In this document: one piece after another, positions 34,577 through 42,668 of the stretch | Numbering within the stretch: the stretch's first letter is position 1 | Layout: every line of letters begins with the position of its first letter | Source: an uncultured Clostridium sp. | GTDB lineage: Bacteria; Bacillota; Clostridia; TANB77; CAG-508 | DNA: 64,000 bases | NCBI GenBank assembly: GCA_900553685.1 | Contig: USEI01000006.1 | Coordinates: 1-64,000 of the forward strand | Direction: 5' to 3' | Notes under the pieces: generated by a model | Databases searched by the model: none | What the model saw: only the letters and a program-made list of their open reading frames with translations | Told to the model about the DNA's origin: nothing | Translations under genes and position numbers: made by a program

Positions 34577-35338
34577 ATGAACCAAATTTTAGTTTCTGAA
34601 AAATTGTATATTACTCCAGAACTAAAAAGGAAAAAAAGAATGTATAAAATTGACTTCTTTATTTCCATTTTTTTAGTGTGTATTTTGTTTTCTTATTATA
34701 TATATGCTGAATATGACAAAAATAAAAATGAAGCAATTTCAAAAGAAATATTATCAAATATGTCATTTAAAGATAAACTTGCAGATGATACAACAATTAA
34801 ATTTGAAGACAATTCAATTGTTGTTATATTAAATACTGAAGATCCTTTTTATGTAAATTATTCAGAGCCAGTTGAAGATGAAAATACCGAAGATAATATT
34901 GAATGGTTTGAAACAGAAAGAGGAACTAGATATTATACTATAGCTAGAATAAATATACCATCAATAGATTGTGATTATCCTATATTAAATATGATAGATC
35001 CAACAGAAGAACAGATGGAAGAAGTTTTAAAAATTTCACCAGTTAAATTCTGGGGAGCTGATCCAAATGAAGTAGGAAATTTCTGTATAGTTGGACATAA
35101 TTATAGAAGTAATAAATTTTTTAGTAATGTCCCAGATCTTTCTATAGGTGCTGAAATAGAAATAACGGATTTAAGTGGAAGAACTTTGGTATATAAAGTT
35201 TATGATAAATATGTTGTAGATCCAGATGATACAGATTGTACTTCACAAAAAACCAATGGTTTAAAAGAAATTACCGTAATTACTTGTACAGACGATAGTA
35301 AACAAAGAGTAATAGTAAAAGCAAGATTAGAAGAATAA
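34577..35338 (+). CDS. sortase (class B/D-like transpeptidase)
   Basis: This 253-residue protein has one N-terminal helix (about 23-43) and a C-terminal sortase fold: RINIPSIDCDYPILN, the catalytic His in FCIVGHNYRS, the catalytic Cys in VITCTDD and the Arg in KQRVIVKA close to the end. Sortases cut a C-terminal sorting signal and link the protein to cell wall or to another protein. No classical LPxTG protein is encoded in this window; the best candidate client nearby is the adhesin at 42669, which ends STGKAPTYIG plus a hydrophobic segment and KK. Single-gene transcript with its own promoter and terminator, so it is probably a housekeeping sortase. Confidence 0.9.
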   Translation: MNQILVSEKLYITPELKRKKRMYKIDFFISIFLVCILFSYYIYAEYDKNKNEAISKEILSNMSFKDKLADDTTIKFEDNSIVVILNTEDPFYVNYSEPVEDENTEDNIEWFETERGTRYYTIARINIPSIDCDYPILNMIDPTEEQMEEVLKISPVKFWGADPNEVGNFCIVGHNYRSNKFFSNVPDLSIGAEIEITDLSGRTLVYKVYDKYVVDPDDTDCTSQKTNGLKEITVITCTDDSKQRVIVKARLEE

Positions 35339-35356
35339 AATAATATATACATATCA

Positions 35357-35388
35357 AGCACTTTAGATACAATCTAAAGTGCTTTTTA
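35357..35388 (+). terminator. intrinsic terminator after the sortase gene
   Basis: A twelve-base perfect stem AGCACTTTAGAT / ATCTAAAGTGCT (35357-35368 with 35372-35383) and TTTT. Confidence 0.88.
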
Positions 35389-35559
35389 TATTATTTTTAA
35401 AATGTAATATTAATGAAATAAAAAAAGAGGTAATACTAGAGTAAACGGATGTTTGAAAATTTATAAGATTTTAACAAAGAAAAATAACGTAAAATGCAAC
35501 TAGATATAAAGATTGAAGAAACAGAGATTGAAGAATTTGGCAACATAAAAACTACAAAT

Positions 35560-35587
35560 TTGACATTACTTTTATAAGTGGTAAAAT
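35560..35587 (+). promoter_or_regulatory. probable promoter of nrdD
   Basis: TTGACA (35560-35565), 16 bases, TAAAAT (35582-35587), about 80 bases before nrdD. The rest of the ~330-base gap after the sortase terminator shows no gene; a short frame of ~28 codons near 35490 has no ribosome site. Confidence 0.5.
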
Positions 35588-35670
35588 AAAAACACAAAAG
35601 ATGTACGGAAGAAAAAATTTGGAGGTAAAAATATAAGTTCATAAGTTTAGAATGCAGGAGGCAAGACATA

Positions 35671-37593
35671 ATGGAGACAGTAGAAAAAATAAGTGATAGA
35701 TTAGAAAGAAAATTTAATTTTGAAAAATTAAAACCAATAGACAGAAGTATTTTATCATTAGTAAAAAACGCTAATAAGGAAACTATGGAAGAAAATAGTA
35801 ATAAAAATGCTGTAGTAGTTTCAACTCAACGAGATTTAATAGCAGGAGAATGTTCAAAAGATATATCAGATAGATTATTACTTCCAAAAGAAATAGTAGA
35901 TGCTCATAATAATGGAGTTTTACATTTTCATGATAAAGATTATTTTATTCAATCAATGCATAATTGTTGTTTAGTAAATATTGGTGATATGTTAGATAAT
36001 GGAACTGTTATGAACGGAAAAATGATAGAAAGTCCAAAAAGTTTTCAGGTTGCTTGTATAGTAATGACACAAATTATTGCATCAGTAGCAAGTAATCAGT
36101 ATGGAGGGCAATCTTTAAATATATGTCATCTTGGAAAATATTTAAGAAGAACTTATGAAAAAGCTTATAAAAAAAGATTTTTAGTGTATTCTGAAAGAGG
36201 CTTATCAAAAGAAGAATGTCATGAAAGAGCAGCAGAAGATGCAATAGAAAGAAGACAAGAAGATTTAGAATCAGGGGTGCAAACAATTCAATATCAGATA
36301 AATACTTTAATGACTACAAATGGACAAACTCCTTTTGTTACATTATTTATGTATTTAGACAAAGAAGATGAATATATTGAAGAAAATGCAATGATTATAG
36401 AAGAAATTTTAAAACAGAGGTTAAGAGGAATAAAAAATGAAAAGGGTGTTTATATAACACCAGCTTTTCCTAAATTAATATATGTCTTAGATGAAAATAA
36501 CTGTTTAAAAGGCGGAAAATATGATTATTTAACAAAACTTGCTGTAAAATGTTCTTCAAAAAGACTATATCCAGATTATATTTCTGCTAAAATAATGAGA
36601 CAAAATTATGAAGGAAATGTATTTAGCCCAATGGGCTGCAGAAGTTTCTTATCACCTTGGAAAAATGAAAAAGGAGAATATATATTTGAATCAAGGTTTA
36701 ATCAAGGTGTTGTAAGTATAAATTTGCCACAAATAGGAATTATTGCAAAAGGAAATGAAGAAATTTTTTGGAAATTGCTTGATGAACGATTACTTCTTTG
36801 TAAAAAAGCTCTAATGTGCAGACATAATGCACTACTTGGAACTTTATCTGATGCTTCACCAATTCATTGGCAGTATGGTGCAATAGCAAGACTTAAAAAA
36901 GGTGAAACAATAGATAAATTATTGAATTCTTGTTTTTCAACAATTTCTTTAGGATATATTGGATTATATGAGCTAACAAAATTAATGAAAGGTGTTAGCC
37001 ATACTTCAAAAGAGGGGGAAGACTTTTCAGTAAGAGTAATGAAATATTTAAAGGATACAGTAGATAAATGGAAAACTGAAACCGGTCTTGGATTTGCTTT
37101 ATATGGAACACCAGCTGAAAGTTTATGTTACAGATTTGCAAAGATTGATAAAGAAAAATTTGGTGATATTAAAGATGTTACAGATAAAGGATATTATACA
37201 AATTCATATCATGTAGATGTTAGAGAGAAAATAAATGCATTTGATAAATTAAAATTTGAATCAAAATACCAAAATATTTCATCAGGTGGAGCAATTTCTT
37301 ATGTTGAGATACCTAATATGAAAAATAATTTAGAAGCTTTGGAAGAAATTGTAAAATTTATATATGATAATATTCAATATGCTGAATTTAATACTAAATC
37401 AGATTATTGTCAGGTTTGCGGATTTGATGGTGAGATTATTATAAATGATGAAAATGAATGGGAATGTCCACAATGTGGTAATAAGGATCATAGCAAAATG
37501 AACGTTACAAGAAGAACTTGTGGTTACTTAGGAGAAAATTTTTGGAATGTAGGAAAAACCAAAGAGATAAAAGCAAGAGTTTTACATATTTAA
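35671..37593 (+). CDS. nrdD: anaerobic ribonucleoside-triphosphate reductase, without ATP-cone
   Basis: This 640-residue glycyl-radical enzyme makes deoxynucleotides without oxygen. The catalytic core begins early (NAVVVSTQRDLIAGE at about 46), the active Cys is in MGCRSFLSPW, a C-terminal zinc ribbon is CQVCGFDG...CPQCG, and the radical glycine is in RRTCGYLG (about G618). Only ~45 residues precede the core, so the ATP-cone that controls overall activity in E. coli NrdD (712 residues) is absent. ATG 35671 follows AGGAGG. The activase nrdG lies 188 bases downstream, after a strong hairpin. This gene is good evidence of anaerobic life. Confidence 0.94.
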   Translation: METVEKISDRLERKFNFEKLKPIDRSILSLVKNANKETMEENSNKNAVVVSTQRDLIAGECSKDISDRLLLPKEIVDAHNNGVLHFHDKDYFIQSMHNCCLVNIGDMLDNGTVMNGKMIESPKSFQVACIVMTQIIASVASNQYGGQSLNICHLGKYLRRTYEKAYKKRFLVYSERGLSKEECHERAAEDAIERRQEDLESGVQTIQYQINTLMTTNGQTPFVTLFMYLDKEDEYIEENAMIIEEILKQRLRGIKNEKGVYITPAFPKLIYVLDENNCLKGGKYDYLTKLAVKCSSKRLYPDYISAKIMRQNYEGNVFSPMGCRSFLSPWKNEKGEYIFESRFNQGVVSINLPQIGIIAKGNEEIFWKLLDERLLLCKKALMCRHNALLGTLSDASPIHWQYGAIARLKKGETIDKLLNSCFSTISLGYIGLYELTKLMKGVSHTSKEGEDFSVRVMKYLKDTVDKWKTETGLGFALYGTPAESLCYRFAKIDKEKFGDIKDVTDKGYYTNSYHVDVREKINAFDKLKFESKYQNISSGGAISYVEIPNMKNNLEALEEIVKFIYDNIQYAEFNTKSDYCQVCGFDGEIIINDENEWECPQCGNKDHSKMNVTRRTCGYLGENFWNVGKTKEIKARVLHI

Positions 37594-37701
37594 TTATAAT
37601 TAACATATAAAGATGTTAAATAATATTTTTTAAAAAAACATATGTGAATTTAGTAATATACGATAGAAAAAAGTAAATTTTTTATAGAAATTTAAGTAAA
37701 G

Positions 37702-37744
37702 GAGCCGTTTGAATAAAATAAAATAAAAAATATTCATACGGCTC
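37702..37744 (+). promoter_or_regulatory. long hairpin between nrdD and nrdG
   Basis: GAGCCGTTTGAATA (37702-37715) pairs with TATTCATACGGCTC (37731-37744) with one mismatch, around a 15-base A-rich loop. No T-run follows, so it is not an ordinary terminator. It could stabilise the nrdD mRNA end, mark a processing site, or lower nrdG expression. Confidence 0.6.
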
Positions 37745-37781
37745 ATATTGTGTAGAGAAGTATTTTAAGAAGGTGAAACAA

Positions 37782-38528
37782 ATGAATTATGCAGATATAA
37801 AAACAGTTGACATACAAGATGGAACAGGAATTAGAGTTTCTATATATGTGAGTGGTTGCCATTTTCATTGTAAAGGATGCCATAATAAAGAAGCTTGGGA
37901 TTTTAATTATGGAAAAAAATTTGATGAAACTACTATTAATTATATAATAAATGCTATGGATCATGAATATATTTCAGGTTTATCTATACTTGGTGGAGAA
38001 CCAATGGAGCTAGCAAATCAACAAGCTTTAGTGGGACTTGTGAAAAAAGTAAAAGAAATATATCCACAAAAAACAATTTGGTGTTACACAGGGTATAAAT
38101 TTAAAGAAGATTTATTAGAAAAAATGTATAAAGAATATTCTTATACAAAAGAACTTTTAAATAATATTGATATAATAGTAGATGGAGAATTTATTGAAGA
38201 AAAGAAATTAGTTGATTTAAAATTTAGAGGCTCTACTAATCAAAAGAAAATTGATGTAAAAGCTAGCTTAAAAACAGGAAGAATAGTAGAATTGAAATTT
38301 GGTGATGAAGAAAGATATGAAAATATTGAGAAAAAACAGGAAAATTCTAAAGTATTAATTTTTAAAGAATTTAAAATTGATGAGAAAAGTTCATCAAAGA
38401 AAAAAGAACCAGTATATATAAATGTAGACAATAGGGCTTATTTTGATTCTCAGCAGGAACCTACATTAACATATCAAATTCAAGAAATGAAAGAGAAAGT
38501 CGTAGCAGAAAAAGCAAGACATGCATAA
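37782..38528 (+). CDS. nrdG: anaerobic ribonucleotide reductase activase with extended C-terminus
   Basis: This 248-residue radical-SAM protein installs the glycyl radical on NrdD. The cluster cysteines are C26, C30 and C33 (CHFHCKGC), followed by LSILGGEPM and VDGEFIEEKK. Typical NrdG proteins are about 155-180 residues; here the core ends near 170 (KFRGSTNQKKIDV) and is followed by ~75 extra charged residues (LIFKEFKIDEKSSSKKKEP and a helical end). GTG 37773 is in frame, but AAGAAGGTG serves ATG 37782 better. It lies after nrdD in the normal order. Confidence 0.92.
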   Translation: MNYADIKTVDIQDGTGIRVSIYVSGCHFHCKGCHNKEAWDFNYGKKFDETTINYIINAMDHEYISGLSILGGEPMELANQQALVGLVKKVKEIYPQKTIWCYTGYKFKEDLLEKMYKEYSYTKELLNNIDIIVDGEFIEEKKLVDLKFRGSTNQKKIDVKASLKTGRIVELKFGDEERYENIEKKQENSKVLIFKEFKIDEKSSSKKKEPVYINVDNRAYFDSQQEPTLTYQIQEMKEKVVAEKARHA

Positions 38529-38781
38529 ATAGAGATTAAGGACAAAGTCAAAAATAGACAGTAAAAAGTTAAAATTATAACTTATAGAAATATAAAAACT
38601 ATATTAATATATTAAAGTGTATATTAAAAATAATATAAAAATAATATTGAAAATAATATAAAAACTTTATAAAATATATATGTAAAAATTATATACTAAA
38701 ATTTAAGGTTTATAGATATCCTAAAAAATCTAAATTTTATAAGAAGGAGATACATTAATAAATAATTAATGTAAAGAGGTA
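38529..38781. other. very AT-rich low-complexity gap
   Basis: About 250 bases with many near-repeats of AATATAAAAACT and AAAATAATAT (for example around 38588-38680). No gene or clear promoter is seen. An AAGGAGA at 38744-38750 stands too far (~18 bases) from a start-stop ATGTAA at 38769 and further from the prs ATG. Confidence 0.4.
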
Positions 38782-39729
38782 ATGGAGAACTTAAAAATAT
38801 TCTCATGTAGTAATTCGGCAGAAAAATTTACAGATGAAATCTGTGATTATTTAAAAATTGAAAAAGGAAAAATTCAAAGAATGAAATTTAAAAATGATAA
38901 CAATTTTATTCAAATTCTTGAAACAGTTAGAGATAAAGACGTATTTTTAATTCAAACAACAGAGCCACCAGTAAATGAAAGAATAATGGAACTACTTATA
39001 ACAATAGATGCAGTTAAAAGAGCTTCAGCTAAAAGAATTACAGTAGTATTACCTTATTATATGTATTCAAGATCAGATAAGAAAGATCAGCCAAGAATAC
39101 CAGTTACAGCTAAACTATTAGCTCAACTTTTAGAAGCAGCAGGTGCTAATAGAGTTTTAACTTGTGACTTACATAATAGAGCTATACAAGCTTATTTTAA
39201 CATTAACTGCGATGTATTAACTGGACAAAGCTTATTAGAAAAATATTTTGATTTAAAAGATATTGAAAACAAGGTTGTTGTGGCAACAGATGCTGGAAGT
39301 TCAAAAAAAGCATATAAATATGCAGAACATTTTGGATGTCCTATAGCTTTGGTAGATAAAAGAAGAGATGGAAATGATGATAGGGCAATAGCAACAAGTG
39401 TTATAGGAGAAATAAAAGGAAAAAATGCTTTAGTATTTGATGACGAAGTAGATACAGCTGGTTCAATAATGGAAACAGTAGAAGTTATTAAAAAATTTGG
39501 TGCAAAAGATGTATATGTAGGATGTACACACGGAATTCTTTCAGGGCCTGCAATAGATAGAATTAAAAATTCTGAAATAAAAGAATTAGTCATGACAAGT
39601 ACAGTTCCGCTTTCAAAGGAAAAACAAATAGATAAAATTGTTGTAGTTTCTATTTCAGAACTTTTTGCAGAAGCAATAAAAAGAATACATGAAGAGACTT
39701 CAATAGGAGAGCTATTTGATGTAAATTAA
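38782..39729 (+). CDS. prs: ribose-phosphate pyrophosphokinase
   Basis: This 315-residue enzyme makes PRPP from ribose-5-phosphate and ATP, for nucleotides, His and Trp. It has the ATP/Mg segment TEPPVNERIMELLI, YYMYSRSDKKDQPR (flexible catalytic region), the LTCDLHNRAIQAYF motif and the PRPP-binding loop LVFDDEVDTAGSI. In most class I enzymes the loop reads VDDMIDTGGT; here it is FDDEVDTAGS, still with the acidic pair. Upstream, in-frame stop codons force ATG 38782, whose ribosome site AGAGGT is only about two bases away, and a two-codon start-stop ATGTAA lies 13 bases upstream. The function is secure. Confidence 0.9.
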   Translation: MENLKIFSCSNSAEKFTDEICDYLKIEKGKIQRMKFKNDNNFIQILETVRDKDVFLIQTTEPPVNERIMELLITIDAVKRASAKRITVVLPYYMYSRSDKKDQPRIPVTAKLLAQLLEAAGANRVLTCDLHNRAIQAYFNINCDVLTGQSLLEKYFDLKDIENKVVVATDAGSSKKAYKYAEHFGCPIALVDKRRDGNDDRAIATSVIGEIKGKNALVFDDEVDTAGSIMETVEVIKKFGAKDVYVGCTHGILSGPAIDRIKNSEIKELVMTSTVPLSKEKQIDKIVVVSISELFAEAIKRIHEETSIGELFDVN

Positions 39730-39732
39730 CTA

Positions 39733-39762
39733 TTGACAATTTATGACTTTGTAATGTATAAT
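39733..39762 (+). promoter_or_regulatory. strong promoter of rpsU
   Basis: Consensus TTGACA (39733-39738) and consensus TATAAT (39757-39762) with an 18-base spacer, directly after the prs stop codon. Confidence 0.8.
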
Positions 39763-39854
39763 ATTAAACAGTTAAGCAAAACAAGAGGATTAATTACATA
39801 AAAAGAAATCAATCCCACGAAATGTTTTTGAGCTTCGGAAGGAGGGGAAAAATA

Positions 39855-40025
39855 ATGTCAGAGGTTAAAGTTAATAATGATAATATAGAAGATGCACTAA
39901 AAAGATTTAAAAGACAATGTGCTAGAAATGGAGTTATACAAGAAGTTAGAAAAAGAGAGCATTATGAGAAACCTAGTGTAAGAAGAAAGAAAAAATCAGA
40001 GGCTGCAAGAAAAAGAAAATTTTAA
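39855..40025 (+). CDS. rpsU: 30S ribosomal protein S21
   Basis: A 56-residue basic protein with the S21 pattern ([34 protein letters not shown], ending AARKRKF). ATG 39855 lies about eight bases after GGAGGGG; an upstream in-frame frame (from 39822) is not needed. S21 binds near the 3' end of 16S rRNA and affects start selection. It has its own strong promoter and terminator, fitting high expression. The usual downstream neighbour yqeY is absent here. Confidence 0.97.
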   Translation: MSEVKVNNDNIEDALKRFKRQCARNGVIQEVRKREHYEKPSVRRKKKSEAARKRKF

Positions 40026-40032
40026 TAAAATA

Positions 40033-40062
40033 AAAGGACAGTTAACTGTCCTTTATTTTTTT
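40033..40062 (+). terminator. intrinsic terminator after rpsU
   Basis: AAAGGACAGTT pairs with AACTGTCCTTT (40033-40054, perfect), followed by ATTTTTTT. Confidence 0.92.
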
Positions 40063-40157
40063 ATTTGAATGTATCAAATTAATAAATTATTAATATATAA
40101 TTTATTAATATAAAAAATATAATTTATTGATAATAATGTAATTTAAAAATATCAATA

Positions 40158-40907
40158 TTATCTACCAATAAAAAGTTCTACTATAATTTTTCCGTATGCA
40201 ATACTATCAACAACTCCAATTCCAGTATAATTATAATCATTACTTAGAATATTGGCCTTATGAGAGTCTGAATTTAACCAACTTTTTAAAGCAGAAGAAA
40301 TATCTGAATTACCAGCGATATTTTCACTAGCTGTTTTATAAGTGATATTATTACTTTTTAGCATTTCAAAAGGTGTTCCATATGTTGGAGAAGTATGCGA
40401 AAAATAGTTATTATTCACTAAGTCTTGAGCTTTTAATCTTGCAACATTTTGCAAATTTTCATCTATTTGTAATTCAGGTAGATTATTTTTTTTCCTTTCT
40501 TCATTTATAAGAGTGAGTAAAGTGCTTTCATCATTAGTTAAATTTATGGAGGAGACTTCTTCTACTATTTCTGTATTAGTGACAGCAGCTTTCTCTTCAT
40601 TAGTTGGAGTTATATATTGTATATTTGCTGTTCCAATTTGATCTTCTTCATTTTGAATAATATACCAGTCTCCAATTTTTCCGAATATACGTACATATTC
40701 ATTTTTATTTAAAAGATCAATAGCTTTAAAATTTATTCCAGCTCCACTCCTCATATTTAAATATTCTGTGTTAACAATTCCAAGTGAAAAATCAACGGGT
40801 TCATAGTTTTGCATACCAAAAGCTGTAGCAAAAAGGCTTATTGCAAGAAGTAAGATTATGAAAACAAGGCTAATTACAAGTTTATTATTAATAAAAAAGT
40901 CTTTCAT
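40158..40907 (-). CDS. secreted SH3b plus CAP/SCP-domain protein (YkwD-like)
   Basis: This 249-residue protein has an N-terminal helix (VISLVFIILLLAISLFATAF, about 9-30) that can be a signal or anchor, an SH3b-like domain (about 45-105: NTEYLNMRSGAGINF to ITP) that often binds cell wall, and a C-terminal CAP domain (about 130-249: LTLINEERKKNNLPEL, FSHTSPTYGTPFEML, ENIAG, WLNSDSHKANILS, YTGIG). The conserved CAP His/Glu positions (SHTSP, ENIAG, HKANIL) are present. ATG 40907 follows AAAGGA and is preferred over the upstream in-frame ATG at 40964. CAP proteins of this kind occur on Firmicute envelopes and spores; exact role is unknown. Confidence 0.9.
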   Translation of the reverse strand: MKDFFINNKLVISLVFIILLLAISLFATAFGMQNYEPVDFSLGIVNTEYLNMRSGAGINFKAIDLLNKNEYVRIFGKIGDWYIIQNEEDQIGTANIQYITPTNEEKAAVTNTEIVEEVSSINLTNDESTLLTLINEERKKNNLPELQIDENLQNVARLKAQDLVNNNYFSHTSPTYGTPFEMLKSNNITYKTASENIAGNSDISSALKSWLNSDSHKANILSNDYNYTGIGVVDSIAYGKIIVELFIGR

Positions 40908-41060
40908 AAAATCAATCCTTTCTTTTGTAAAAATTATAATAATGAATAATTCATTATATTTCAAAGAGATTGTACCCTTTGGAAAGTAAAATATACTTAA
41001 ATTTGAAAAATAAAAAAATTATTTATTTAAATTTTTATCTTGTTTTGAAATAAAATCAGA

Positions 41061-41102
41061 TGAAAAAAATACAAGTAATAAAATATAAATTACTTGTATT
41101 TT
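41061..41102 (-). terminator. intrinsic terminator of the D,D-carboxypeptidase gene
   Basis: Read on the minus strand, a 14-base perfect stem (41089-41102 with 41066-41079) is followed by a run of seven T residues. It lies 60 bases after the stop codon. Confidence 0.85.
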
Positions 41103-41161
41103 ACTGTAAATTAATGTATGTTATTAAATAGATTACAAACAAGATATTAAAAATGTTTAAT

Positions 41162-42379
41162 TTAAAAATTGCTTAGAGATTTCAAAATATTGTGAAAATA
41201 ATAACTCCAAGAGTTTTTATTTAAAGTATTTTCTAAAATAATGTCTGTTTTACACAAAAGTTCATTATTATTATATAATTGTAATGTCCCAATTTTAGAA
41301 TTAGTTAAAATATTAGGGGAGAACTTATTTATCATGTATATTTTAGTATGAAGTTTAACATCACCATTAGTTTTTAGTGGAAAGTCATAATTATCCAATT
41401 TTTGTAATTTTAATTTAGGAATAATAGTTGTTTTTTCAAGAATAACATGTTTATTAAAATAATGTATATAATCATTAAACGCACTTTCTATTGTATTTTG
41501 AACATTTACGTATTTATAAGTTCCAAATACATATTTTATTAAATTAGAACTATCTTGTGTTCTAATTTTTTTTGTATCAGCTCCTAAAACAACTACAATA
41601 ATATCTAAATTTCCTCTTTTACAAGATGAAACTAAACATCTTCCAGCACCGAATGTAAAACCTGTTTTTACACCATAAACTCCTTCTAAATTTCCAAGTA
41701 ATTCATTAGTGTTTGAAATTGTTCTAGGAGAATTATTTAGTGAGATTGTGCAAATTTTAGTTGAAACGATTTCACGAAACTTAGAATTCTTTAATGCATA
41801 ATCAGTAAGCATTGCTAAATCATAAGCTGTAGTAAAATGATTTGAATCATCAAGACCGTGAGGAGTCACAAAATTTGTATTTAATAGTTTTAAATCTTGG
41901 GCTTTTTGGTTCATTAAAGTTGCAAAATTCTCTAAAGATCCACTTATATATTCTGCAATAGCAATAGCGCAATCGTTTCCGGATCTTAGCATTAATCCAT
42001 ACAATAGATCTTGCATAGATATTTTCATATTAGTACTAAGTCCTAAAGTTGAGCCTTGAACACTTGCAGCGTTTTTTGAAACAGTAACAATATCATTTAA
42101 ATTTGCATTTTCTAAAGCTATAATACAAGTCATAATTTTTGTAGTAGATGCCATTGGAACTTTTTGATATGGAGATTTTTCATATAGAATTGATAAAGTT
42201 TTTCTATCTAATACTATAATATTTTTTGAATTGGTTTTAGGTTCTTCTGTAAGTAAATTTGCAGTTTCAAAAATTTGAAAAGTGTCTAAATCGTCTACTA
42301 ATAAATTATCATCAGCAAAAGAATATGTAGAAAAAAGAACAATAAAAAATAAAATTAAAAACTTTTTTAAAAATTTCAT
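41162..42379 (-). CDS. D-alanyl-D-alanine carboxypeptidase (DacA/DacF family)
   Basis: This 405-residue S11-family enzyme trims the terminal D-Ala of peptidoglycan stems. A signal peptide (about 1-22) is followed by the active serine in MAS78TTK81, the SGND triad element (LRSGNDCAIAIAE) and GVKTGFT. The second domain of ~130 residues is the usual beta-rich C-terminal part; the end (HNILKSLSNF) may form a membrane-seeking helix. ATG 42379 lies six bases after AGGAGTG. It could be vegetative DacA or sporulation DacF; nothing here decides. Confidence 0.94.
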   Translation of the reverse strand: MKFLKKFLILFFIVLFSTYSFADDNLLVDDLDTFQIFETANLLTEEPKTNSKNIIVLDRKTLSILYEKSPYQKVPMASTTKIMTCIIALENANLNDIVTVSKNAASVQGSTLGLSTNMKISMQDLLYGLMLRSGNDCAIAIAEYISGSLENFATLMNQKAQDLKLLNTNFVTPHGLDDSNHFTTAYDLAMLTDYALKNSKFREIVSTKICTISLNNSPRTISNTNELLGNLEGVYGVKTGFTFGAGRCLVSSCKRGNLDIIVVVLGADTKKIRTQDSSNLIKYVFGTYKYVNVQNTIESAFNDYIHYFNKHVILEKTTIIPKLKLQKLDNYDFPLKTNGDVKLHTKIYMINKFSPNILTNSKIGTLQLYNNNELLCKTDIILENTLNKNSWSYYFHNILKSLSNF

Positions 42380-42588
42380 TTTATTACACTCCTAAAAAAA
42401 TGTATGATAATTTTTAATATTTATTCTAAATATTAAAATAAAATGTGAACAAAGTGTGAAAACCCTAGAAAAATGCTGAAAAATTAACATAATCTATTGA
42501 TTTTGAGACAAAATTGTAATATAATTGATATGTAATGCGAAAAGCATACAACTCTAAGACAAAATGAAATATGACAATACTAAATATG

Positions 42589-42616
42589 TTGACATACTTT
42601 ATTTTAGAGTTACAAT
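42589..42616 (+). promoter_or_regulatory. promoter of the thioester adhesin gene
   Basis: TTGACA (42589-42594), 16 bases, TACAAT (42611-42616). The 289-base gap to the carboxypeptidase gene also contains a second promoter-like patch (TTGATTTTGAG...TATAAT near 42500-42525) and an ACTCTAA/TTAGAGT repeat pair (42551 and 42604) around the -35. Confidence 0.6.
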
Positions 42617-42668
42617 ATATTATATAATAATATAATTATGTGAAAATGTATTAAGGAAGGTAGATTTT

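Noticed and set aside
35436-35669. 77-codon minus-strand frame upstream of nrdD
   Set aside because: No ribosome site; lies over the nrdD promoter region and has the composition of reversed AT-rich DNA.
38588-38700. Repeated AATATAAAAACT-like tracts as a possible CRISPR or origin
   Set aside because: Units vary in length and sequence; no fixed repeat and spacer, and no DnaA boxes; looks like low-complexity AT DNA.
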